Assembly: GCF_004916975.1 (NCBI RefSeq)
Contig: NZ_STGQ01000001.1
Location: 2,281,939-2,345,938 of the forward strand
Direction of reading: 5' to 3'
DNA from: Paenibacillus dokdonensis
GTDB lineage: Bacteria; Bacillota; Bacilli; Paenibacillales; Paenibacillaceae
Length of the DNA: 64,000 nucleotides
The position numbers and the translations under genes were made by a program. The notes beneath the pieces were generated by a model. That model searched no databases and had not been told where the DNA came from. It saw only the letters and a list, made by a program, of their open reading frames with translations. Positions 57,239 through 64,000 of this stretch are shown one piece after another (position 1 is the first letter of the stretch; each line of letters starts with the position of its first letter).

Positions 57239-57278
57239 GGTGGGAAAAATAAAGATTTTTGTCCTAAGGATAAGAGAC

Positions 57279-57309
57279 TTGACTTAGAGCCAGCACCAAG
57301 ATGTATAAT
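57279..57309 (+). promoter_or_regulatory. MerR-type promoter of the regulator gene (autoregulation)
   Basis: TTGACT (57279-57284), a 19-bp spacer, then TATAAT (57304-57309). The spacer region reads CTTAGAG...CACCAAG, a degenerate copy of the palindrome in the divergent promoter. Confidence 0.75.
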
Positions 57310-57340
57310 GCACATAAAAATAATCTCTGAAGGGGACAGG

Positions 57341-57841
57341 ATGAAGGAAAACCAAACATTTACGATAAAGCAAACCGCTAAGCAAACCGGAATTTCGCAA
57401 GATACGATCCGTTACTACGAAAAGATCGCGCTACTGCCCCGGGCAGACCGGAAGGATAACGGGCACCGCGTCTATCGCCAGGAGGACATCAAAACGATTA
57501 GGCTAATATCTTGCCTGAAAAAAACGGGGATGCCATTGGATGAAATGCAGCCTTTTTTGGCGGTCTCCTCCGATACTGATCCCGCGGAATATCCCGAACT
57601 TGTGGAACACTTAAGGAGCCACCGGGAAAATATCGTCAGCCAGATTGCCTCTCTGCAGCAGGTCGTCGATTTTATCGACATGAAGTTGGAGGAGGGGAAA
57701 TACCGACGGGACTGCTCGGATGAAATTCAGGAAGGTGTGTCAGAAAAAATGATGGGAAAACCGAAACCAAAGCCCGTCTCACCTGTTGAGATGAGTTTTT
57801 TTTCGCATCGGCCAGAGCAGGCAAGTCGCCGAACTCCGTAA
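57341..57841 (+). CDS. MerR-family transcriptional regulator
   Basis: A 166-residue regulator. The N-terminal MerR HTH (about 5-75) reads FTIKQTAKQTGISQDTIRYY then EKIALLPRADRKDNGHRVY. A dimerisation coiled coil follows (about 95-130). The basic, Pro/Ser-rich tail (KPKPKPVSPVE) has no obvious ligand domain. ATG 57341 follows GAAGGGGAC; an earlier in-frame ATG at 57218 lies inside the operator. It controls the divergent SDR gene and itself through the two 19-bp-spacer promoters; the subtype often responds to organic or redox-active compounds. Confidence 0.9.
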   Translation: MKENQTFTIKQTAKQTGISQDTIRYYEKIALLPRADRKDNGHRVYRQEDIKTIRLISCLKKTGMPLDEMQPFLAVSSDTDPAEYPELVEHLRSHRENIVSQIASLQQVVDFIDMKLEEGKYRRDCSDEIQEGVSEKMMGKPKPKPVSPVEMSFFSHRPEQASRRTP

Positions 57842-57972
57842 GATAAGCTTGCAATAGCTGTTTAATCGGCAAATTGATGTTAACATAATCTTTTTCTTGG
57901 GATATTACCGTTTGGTAATCATATCCATGTTAAAATGTTGTTAACATATTTAATGAGGGTGGACAAACTATT

Positions 57973-58707
57973 ATGGAAAAATACGCCAAAGTCATGGGAA
58001 TTAACTTCCCGAAGATGACGTTGGACCGCACAATAGAAGTTCTCACTGATGTAATTGAAGAGAATAGACCTGAACTCTTTCATGTAATAACGGTTAACCC
58101 AGAGATCACCATGGCTTGTCAAAAGGACACATCGTTACGCTCAATAATTGATGAAGCAGATCTGATTACAGCAGACGGTATTGGAATTGTAATGGTGTCT
58201 CGTCTAAGAGGTGGAAATCTTCCCGAAAGGGTTACTGGATATGATACGTTGTTAAGGTTACTCGATTCTGGGAACCAAAAGAAATGGTCTTTTTATTTTC
58301 TGGGTGCAGATCCACTAACTAATGAAAAAGTGTGTGAGGTTATAAGCAAAAAGTATCCTGCCCTTTCGATAATAGGTAGACACCATGGTTTCTTTAAACA
58401 AACTGAAGAAGATAAAATTGTCGAAGAAGTTGGAACCTTAAAGCCAGATATTTTAGTGGTTGCACTTGGAGCACCCTATGCAGAAAGATGGATTCATAAG
58501 AATAAATCAAAACTAAATGCGAAGATTGCGATTGGTGTTGGAGGTAGTCTTGATGTCATTGCAGGAAAGGTAAAGGAGACCCCAGAAGGCTGGAAACGGC
58601 TAAACTTGGAATGGCTTTACAGGTTGATTCAACAACCTTCAAGAATGAAGCGACAGTTGATCTTACCTAAATTCGCAATTCGTGCACTAACGTTTAGAGA
58701 AAAGTAA
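57973..58707 (+). CDS. tagA: WecG/TagA/CpsF-family glycosyltransferase
   Basis: A 244-residue GT26 enzyme. TagA adds N-acetylmannosamine to undecaprenyl-PP-GlcNAc, the committed step of teichoic acid linkage-unit synthesis, at the inner face of the membrane. Hallmarks: TVNPEITMAC (about 41), EADLITADGIGIVM (about 59), LGAPYAERWI (about 167) and the C-terminal basic amphipathic LEWLYRLIQQPSRMKRQ. A dyad, GGATATTACC-gttt-GGTAATCATATCC, lies in the promoter region. It stands alone, so it may supply wall-polymer linkage units for SLH-anchored proteins. Confidence 0.88.
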   Translation: MEKYAKVMGINFPKMTLDRTIEVLTDVIEENRPELFHVITVNPEITMACQKDTSLRSIIDEADLITADGIGIVMVSRLRGGNLPERVTGYDTLLRLLDSGNQKKWSFYFLGADPLTNEKVCEVISKKYPALSIIGRHHGFFKQTEEDKIVEEVGTLKPDILVVALGAPYAERWIHKNKSKLNAKIAIGVGGSLDVIAGKVKETPEGWKRLNLEWLYRLIQQPSRMKRQLILPKFAIRALTFREK

Positions 58708-58927
58708 ATCGTCGTTTCACTGAACTAATGAGGAACGATAAGCTCAGAAAATGATATATGTTCTTTAACGATATACCTTTCTTGTCGTCTGATATTATTG
58801 ATAGGCGATATGAAAAGTGCACTTGAATAAGCTAACGGACAGGTTGGTTGAAAAAGGAATTTAATTTTATTTCCTGAATTTCCAATTTAAATTAAAAAAT
58901 AAAGAAATTAGAGAAGGGAGCGGGTTT

Positions 58928-59278
58928 ATGATGATAAAAGGTTTCGGGGGAATATTTTGGAGGACTAAAAATCTAGATGCTATAAAAAAATGGTACAGTG
59001 AAGTACTGAAGATTGAAATTGAAAATTGGAATGGGGCTATTATTAAACCCCATTCAGGAAATGAAACTATCTTTTCTTTCTTTACTGAAGATGACCCTTA
59101 TTTCCCAACAGAACAGCAAGTGATGTTAAATTTCCAAGTGTTTGATATAGACGAGACGATTAAGCATCTTGAACAAATGGGTGTACCTCTTGAAAAGGAA
59201 AAAGAGAATAGTGATTTCGGTAAGTTTATTTGGATTAAAGATCCTGAAGGTAGACTGATTGAGCTATGGGAGAAATAG
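58928..59278 (+). CDS. VOC-family (glyoxalase-fold) protein
   Basis: A 116-residue single-domain VOC protein: GGIFWRTKNLDAIKKWYSEV at the start, FQVFDIDETIKHLEQMGVPL in the middle, and DPEGRLIELWEK at the end with the last metal-ligand Glu (E in IELWE). These act as dioxygenases, isomerases or drug-binding proteins; function not assigned. GAAGGGAG precedes the ATG; the next codon is also ATG. Confidence 0.87.
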   Translation: MMIKGFGGIFWRTKNLDAIKKWYSEVLKIEIENWNGAIIKPHSGNETIFSFFTEDDPYFPTEQQVMLNFQVFDIDETIKHLEQMGVPLEKEKENSDFGKFIWIKDPEGRLIELWEK

Positions 59279-59297
59279 TTGAATAGTACATATTGTT

Positions 59298-59326
59298 GAG
59301 CAGGCTACCGCAGCCTGCTCATTTTA
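59298..59326. terminator. Terminator after the VOC gene
   Basis: A 9-bp stem, GAGCAGGCT (59298-59306) with AGCCTGCTC (59312-59320), followed by ATTTTAT. A second hairpin without a T run, TACGGCTGC/GCAGCCGTA (59392-59421), lies further on in the space before the next gene. Confidence 0.8.
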
Positions 59327-59498
59327 TGAAGCTAATCGGAAGTAAGTTCAACCATAGCGAATTATAGCTTAATCAATAACTAAGATACGTATACGGCTGC
59401 GAGTATGAATCGGCAGCCGTATTACGTTAGAGGGCAGGATTATTCAACAACAGGAAGAAAGTAAGATACACAAGTCCAGTATTACAAGGAGATAAAAC

Positions 59499-60419
59499 AT
59501 GGATTATATTTCACTGATTGAAGCGGCGTTGAAGGTAAAACGGTCGCCTAAAGATACCATAGCGGCGGGTCGCCGTCATACCGTTGGTCTAAAATCGGAT
59601 GGAACGGTGACGGCAGTGGGTGATAATAAATTTGGCCAATGTGACGTAAGCGGCTGGCGCGATATGGTGGCGGTAGCGGCTGGTAATGTTCATATGGCGA
59701 CGAACACGGGGAATTCTCATACAATTGGGCTTACATCTAAGGGCACAGTTTCGGCTGTGGGTTGGAATAAGGATGACCAATGCAATGTAAACGACTGGCG
59801 CGATATGGTGGCGGTAGCGGCCGGTTGGCGACGTTCCGTAGGACTTAAATCGGATGGCACGGTAGCGGCTGTGGGTCGAAATAATGAAGGCGAGTGCAAT
59901 GTAAGCAGCTGGCTTGATATGGTGGCGGTAGCGGCGGGTGACTGGCATACCGTCGGGCTTAAATCAGACGGTATGGTGACGATTATGGGCAATAATCGGT
60001 ATGGCCAATGTAATGTGAGCGAATGGCGCGACATCGTGGCGGTAGCGGCGGGTTACCTTCATTCTGTCGGGCTTAAAAAGGACGGTACCGTGTCGGCTAT
60101 AGGTTTGAATAAGCATAGCCAATGCGATGTTGGCGGATGGCGAGGTATTGTGGCGATAGCAGCGGGAAGTTATCATACCATCGGCCTTAAATCGGACGGT
60201 ACGGTAGCGGCTGTGGGTTTGAATAAACATGACCAATGCAATGTAAGTGGCTGGCGCGATATTGTGGCGATAGCGGCGGGTTGCGCTCATACTGTCGGCC
60301 TTAAATCGGATGGGACGCTGGTTGCTGTGGGTGACAATGAATATGGCCAATGTGATGTAAGCGGCTGGAGCGACATCCAACTGCCACAAAGACTACATTT
60401 CAAAAACGCTGCCAACTAG
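59499..60419 (+). CDS. RCC1-repeat beta-propeller protein
   Basis: A 306-residue protein made almost only of RCC1 repeats. Seven copies of a 38-residue unit centred on HTVGLKSDGTVAAVG and QCNVSGWRDMVAVAAG account for a complete seven-bladed propeller. The DNA shows a matching 114-bp periodicity. The second unit carries an extra 9 residues (NVHMATNTG). No signal peptide or catalytic motif, so it is presumably a cytoplasmic binding scaffold. No neighbour indicates a partner. Such repeats expand and contract readily. Confidence 0.88.
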   Translation: MDYISLIEAALKVKRSPKDTIAAGRRHTVGLKSDGTVTAVGDNKFGQCDVSGWRDMVAVAAGNVHMATNTGNSHTIGLTSKGTVSAVGWNKDDQCNVNDWRDMVAVAAGWRRSVGLKSDGTVAAVGRNNEGECNVSSWLDMVAVAAGDWHTVGLKSDGMVTIMGNNRYGQCNVSEWRDIVAVAAGYLHSVGLKKDGTVSAIGLNKHSQCDVGGWRGIVAIAAGSYHTIGLKSDGTVAAVGLNKHDQCNVSGWRDIVAIAAGCAHTVGLKSDGTLVAVGDNEYGQCDVSGWSDIQLPQRLHFKNAAN

Positions 60420-60705
60420 ACTGCAACATACACAAGGCTGTCGTAAGCAACAACCAATCGGCAGCCTGGCCAAATGATGGGATGCCGGGGTGATTTTCCG
60501 AATCAGGAAGTATTTGGTGTACTCCTCATATGATTGTTGGGTATGGAGAAGGTGCTTACGCGACAATAGTTCAGGGCCATCCAGGAGCAGTTTTTTTTCG
60601 ATGAAGGTTCGTTTGAGAATGACCCGGGAGGCAGGAATCGAAGGTTAACATAACACGGTTAACGCATATTCCCCCTGCATGAATGCAAGCATATTCTTGC
60701 CGCTG

Positions 60706-61605
60706 TTATTCGGTCATTTCCCTTTTCCTCGTTTGAGATGGGGTCATCCCCATATACTTTTTATAAATCTTCGTAAAATAATTCGGATTCTCGCAACCCA
60801 CACATGCCGCAATTTCGGTTATCGAATCATTGCTTTCCATAAGAAGTCGTTTGGCCTCTTTCATCCGGAGGATATTTACATACTCAACAAAGGTTCGGCC
60901 GGTTAGGCGTTTGAACAGCTTGCAAAAGTAATAGGGATTCAAACTTACCTCTCTGGCAGCCTGTTCAACAGTTACTTTAACCGCATAGCTCGATTCAATC
61001 CGCCGGATTAATTGTTTGAAGCGCTCCCGGTTGGGAAAATAAGCCGGTTCATTTTGTTCCGCAAACTGCTGCGGCATAAAGCTGCGCGACATCAATGTGA
61101 AAAAGAGGTGAAGCTTGGATTTGACCACGAGCTGATATGCAGGAGCTTTGGCAGAGATCTCCTGAATAATCTCATCCAAAAGAGAGTAGTAGGGTTGGCA
61201 GTTTTCGTCAAGGTCCGCCGGCTTGATGGGAAAATGAAATCTACCCTCCACGTAAGGGGCAACATACTGAGTATGGACCGGATCCGACAGCCAGTCATTA
61301 AACAGAGAAGCATTGAGTACAATGCAGTCATAGTTTACATCCCCATCAACGAGTGCATAACCGACATGGAGGCTGCCAGCAGGTATGAGGATGATATCAC
61401 CTTGCTGAACCACATATGGTCGACTGTCAACATGGAAAACAGCACTTCCCGTTTGCATAACCAGAAATTCAAAATGCTCGTGCCAATGCAGGTACAGGAT
61501 ACAATCCCCTGTTTTGGCGGAAGCACAACGATTCTGAAAGAGTTGAAACGGATAATCCGCATGCTCAAGAACCGTATCCTCCCACAGTTCCTTTGGATAG
61601 ATCAT
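60706..61605 (-). CDS. AraC-family transcriptional regulator with cupin sensor domain
   Basis: A 299-residue regulator. The cupin-like sensor (about 15-150) includes LYLHWHEHFEFLVMQTGSAV, and the C-terminal AraC domain (about 200-296) has VTVEQAAREVSLNPYYFCKL and SITEIAACVGCENPNYFTKI. ATG 61605 is chosen because GGGGGGAG lies upstream. It is divergent from two sugar-metabolism genes and very likely controls them in response to a sugar. Confidence 0.9.
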   Translation of the reverse strand: MIYPKELWEDTVLEHADYPFQLFQNRCASAKTGDCILYLHWHEHFEFLVMQTGSAVFHVDSRPYVVQQGDIILIPAGSLHVGYALVDGDVNYDCIVLNASLFNDWLSDPVHTQYVAPYVEGRFHFPIKPADLDENCQPYYSLLDEIIQEISAKAPAYQLVVKSKLHLFFTLMSRSFMPQQFAEQNEPAYFPNRERFKQLIRRIESSYAVKVTVEQAAREVSLNPYYFCKLFKRLTGRTFVEYVNILRMKEAKRLLMESNDSITEIAACVGCENPNYFTKIYKKYMGMTPSQTRKREMTE

Positions 61606-61729
61606 AAGGTACTCCCCCCACAAAATCAGACTAGTATTGCACAAGATCGAGTAGAGAAAACGTGAAAAATGCCCGTTATAATGATGGTGTTACGAATACT
61701 ATAAGCCAATATAGGAGTGATAAACAAGA

Positions 61730-62617
61730 TTGGATAACATATTACGCATTGGGACATTGGTGGGTGGAAATGATGCTGTAAAGGTCATTCCGCAGATCGT
61801 AAAGCATGGTTTTGAATCATTTAATCTCACGTTCTGGCAATCTTCAGGCAATACAGACTTGGGAGAATTATCCCGAAAAGTGCGTGAGCTTGCAGACGAG
61901 CATGATTTTGTAATATCCGCAATCAGTGTGTTCGGCAACCCCCTGACAGGCGAAGGGGACAATGCCGATACCCTTGCAACATGGGAGCGCCTTATCGATC
62001 ATGCCCACCTGTTCGGGACGAATCTTGTATCCGGTTTCACCGGGAGGCTGCCGGGCCGCCCGATCGACGAATCGATCCACAGATTTAAAGAGATCTTCGG
62101 TGAATTGGCGAAGCGTGCGGCAGACAAGGGAATCCGAATTGCTTTTGAAAATTGTGATATGGGAGGTACATGGGAGACGGGGGATTGGAATATTGCGCAT
62201 AATCCGGCAGCCTGGGATCTGATGTTTAATGCCGTTCCTGAGGATAACATCGGTCTCGAATGGGAGCCCTGTCACCAGATGGTAAGCTTAATCGACCCGA
62301 TCCCGCAGCTGCGTAAATGGGTATCTAAGGTGTTTCATGTACATGGTAAGGACGCCACAATTGCCTGGGATATCGTAAAAGAACATGGGATTCACGGAAA
62401 GCAGCCATTTGTGTGGCACCGGACGCCTGGCTTTGGCGACACCAATTGGACTGATATTATTAGCATTCTCAGGCAGCATGGGTATCAGGGAACGATTGAT
62501 ATTGAAGGATGGCATGATCCGGTATACAGGGGTGAACTTGAAATGATGGGACAGGTTCATGCATTGAATTATTTAAAACGCTGCCGGGGCGGTGACTTTG
62601 TCCCGAATCCGGTCTGA
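61730..62617 (+). CDS. Sugar phosphate isomerase/epimerase (xylose-isomerase-like TIM barrel)
   Basis: A 295-residue TIM-barrel enzyme of the IolE/hydroxypyruvate-isomerase-like group. Metal ligands can be followed around the barrel: ENCDMGG (about 143), EWEPCH (about 177), HVHGKD (about 204) and IDIEGWHDP (about 258). It would isomerise, epimerise or dehydrate a keto-sugar or cyclitol. The start is a TTG with AGGAG 12 bases upstream. It lies 23 bases before an oxidoreductase gene, in the same operon, typical of inositol-like or rare-sugar catabolic pairs. Confidence 0.87.
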   Translation: MDNILRIGTLVGGNDAVKVIPQIVKHGFESFNLTFWQSSGNTDLGELSRKVRELADEHDFVISAISVFGNPLTGEGDNADTLATWERLIDHAHLFGTNLVSGFTGRLPGRPIDESIHRFKEIFGELAKRAADKGIRIAFENCDMGGTWETGDWNIAHNPAAWDLMFNAVPEDNIGLEWEPCHQMVSLIDPIPQLRKWVSKVFHVHGKDATIAWDIVKEHGIHGKQPFVWHRTPGFGDTNWTDIISILRQHGYQGTIDIEGWHDPVYRGELEMMGQVHALNYLKRCRGGDFVPNPV

Positions 62618-62640
62618 AGCGGCAGAGGGAGCTGAAGATA

Positions 62641-63693
62641 ATGGCTGTAGAGCACCGGATCGTTGTGGCTGGCTGTGGCGGCATGGCGAATACATGGATT
62701 GATTACGCCATGACCAGGGAAAATACGGAAATTGTTGGATTGGTCGACATTAAGGAAGAGTTTGCTGCAGCCATGGCGGAACGAAAGGGTCTTTCATGTC
62801 CGGTATTCACAGACATAGAGCAGGCAGTGATGGCAACCAAAGCTAACTTGGTTTTTGATGTGACCATACCGTCGAGTCATCACAAGGTCAGTACAACCGC
62901 GCTTGAATTAGGGTGTCATGTTTTTGCCGAAAAACCTCTGGCAGAATCGATTCAGGACTGTAAAGATATTATTCGTCATTCGGAGCAAAAGCGGAAGACA
63001 CATGCTGTGATGCAAAATCGTCGTTATGATCCGCGTATCCGCGCTTACCGCAATCTGATTGCTGATGGGACCATAGGACAACCCGGCTTCATAAGTGCAG
63101 ACTTTTTTATAGGCGCTCATTTTGGAGGCTTTCGGGATGCTATGCAAAGCCCTCTGCTGCTGGATATGGCTATTCATACCTTCGATCAGGCGCGGTTTAT
63201 TATAAATGCGAATCCCGTTTCGGTCTACTGCCACGAGTTTAATCCACCCGGATCGTGGTATTCCGGAAATGCCATGGCGATTTGCATATTTGAAATGTCG
63301 GATGGTTCTGTGTTTAATTACCGGGGTTCTTGGTGCGCCGAAGGTGCCCCCACTTCCTGGGAGGCATCCTGGCGTGTGACCGGTGAACGCGGGACAGCAA
63401 TTTGGGATGGACTGGGAGAGCCTTATGCGGAGGTCGTCGCGGCTAATAATCAGGAGAGCCAATTTATCCGTCATGTTGATCATATTCCGGGCAAGCCTGT
63501 AGAAATGCTTCATACATTTCATCAGGGCTGCTTGGATGAAATGTTTGCATCACTGGCTGAGAATCGCAAACCCGAAACCGACTGCAGCGACAATATATAC
63601 AGCATGGCAATGGTCCTCGCTTCGCTGGAAAGCGCTAAGACGGGCAGCAAAGTGCTTATTGCTGATATAATGAATGCGGAATTACCGATTTAA
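62641..63693 (+). CDS. Gfo/Idh/MocA-family oxidoreductase
   Basis: A 350-residue NAD(P)-dependent sugar dehydrogenase. The Rossmann loop is VAGCGGMANTW (about 8-18), the family's E-K-P lies in FAEKPLAESI (about 98), and the C-terminal GFO_IDH domain contains MAIHTFDQARF (about 177), whose His acts in catalysis. The order isomerase then dehydrogenase under a divergent AraC regulator points to breakdown of an unidentified sugar or cyclitol. Confidence 0.9.
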   Translation: MAVEHRIVVAGCGGMANTWIDYAMTRENTEIVGLVDIKEEFAAAMAERKGLSCPVFTDIEQAVMATKANLVFDVTIPSSHHKVSTTALELGCHVFAEKPLAESIQDCKDIIRHSEQKRKTHAVMQNRRYDPRIRAYRNLIADGTIGQPGFISADFFIGAHFGGFRDAMQSPLLLDMAIHTFDQARFIINANPVSVYCHEFNPPGSWYSGNAMAICIFEMSDGSVFNYRGSWCAEGAPTSWEASWRVTGERGTAIWDGLGEPYAEVVAANNQESQFIRHVDHIPGKPVEMLHTFHQGCLDEMFASLAENRKPETDCSDNIYSMAMVLASLESAKTGSKVLIADIMNAELPI

Positions 63694-63709
63694 TAACAAT
63701 CACCTCATT

Positions 63710-63738
63710 AAAAGTCGCTAATTTAGCGGCTTTTTTGT
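63710..63738 (+). terminator. Terminator after the oxidoreductase gene
   Basis: AAAGTCGCTAA pairs with TTAGCGGCTTT (one G-T pair), followed by TTTT. Confidence 0.85.
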
Positions 63739-64000
63739 TTTGTGTTGTTCCGCATACCGCGGTTCATAAGTGGTATGACGGCGATACGGATGTTCCTACG
63801 AAGGTCAAGTTCAATTTCATGTGTAAAGCACTGGGCGGGGAATAAACCACTTCCGCTGAGACGAGCGAATGCAGGTGGAACTGTATGATTCGCTTCACGT
63901 TAACCTGCTTTTGAAGATCATGTTCAACGTTGGGTTATGCGGAACAATGTGTTAAAATAAAGATCAACAACTATCTGGATATTATAGATATATTAAGTAT
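63739..64000. other. Window end with a possible HTH-gene remnant
   Basis: A plus-strand frame ending at TAA 63845 reads HKWYDGDTDVPTKVKFNFMC then KALGGE, which resembles the last helices of small Cro/CI-type regulators of the YozG kind (K-W-x-x-G...C-K-A-L-x-C). No start is visible, so it is a fragment. The remaining 155 bases show nothing recognisable. Confidence 0.3.

Noticed and set aside
59589..60389. Several long antisense ORFs under the RCC1 gene
   Set aside because: They arise from the repeat structure of the sense gene and show only reverse-complement repeats.

Overview
The window looks like a chromosomal segment of a Paenibacillus-type, spore-forming member of the Bacillales. The signs are S-layer-homology (SLH) surface proteins, large secreted carbohydrate-active enzymes, CUT1 sugar-uptake genes of the LplB/YtcP type with membrane-bound AraC regulators, strong AGGAGG ribosome sites, GTG/TTG starts, and homologues of rph, cfr and lsa. 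No rRNA, tRNA or CRISPR array was seen. All calls come from reading the sequence; no database search was run.

Region 1 (0.1-2.4 kb) has two GNAT-type genes and a P-loop kinase gene cut by a DDE-transposase insertion sequence. Region 2 (2.4-22.2 kb) is a polysaccharide-use locus: a GH95-like glycosidase, a membrane AraC sensor-regulator, an ABC uptake system (lipoprotein plus two permeases), a GH88 unsaturated glucuronyl hydrolase and a secreted PL6 lyase. A convergent secreted GH16 beta-glucanase (with a cre-like site upstream) and an SLH-anchored GH20 hexosaminidase follow. PL6 plus GH88 suggests a uronic-acid polymer such as dermatan/chondroitin or alginate.

Region 3 (22.3-32.7 kb) is mixed: a TetR regulator divergent from an alcohol dehydrogenase and a Bcr/CflA-type exporter, small stress or acetyltransferase genes, and a DeoR regulator followed by a PhnP-like hydrolase, a transporter and a metallophosphoesterase.

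Region 4 (33.0-41.7 kb) is the highlight: five genes resembling antibiotic-resistance determinants in a row. They are rifampin phosphotransferase (rph), a Cfr/Clb-type 23S rRNA methyltransferase with all five diagnostic cysteines at Cfr numbering, an Lsa-type ABC-F ribosome-protection protein, a Tet(X)-like flavin monooxygenase and an APH-fold phosphotransferase. Four of the five are preceded by leaders with tiny ORFs plus stem-loops or terminators. The cfr leader has a detailed terminator/antiterminator layout, so the cluster may be a set of individually attenuated, ribosome-sensing resistance genes.

Region 5 (41.7-54 kb) holds WYL-type regulators divergent from small effector-like genes, an array of four 64-bp hairpin repeats, an SLH protein, a MATE exporter with an acetyltransferase under a divergent AraC regulator, and several decayed genes. 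Region 6 (54-64 kb) holds a Rieske protein with a large unknown C-terminus, an SDR/MerR divergent pair with two textbook 19-bp-spacer MerR promoters, a TagA-type glycosyltransferase, a seven-bladed RCC1 protein, and an AraC regulator divergent from a sugar-isomerase/oxidoreductase pair.
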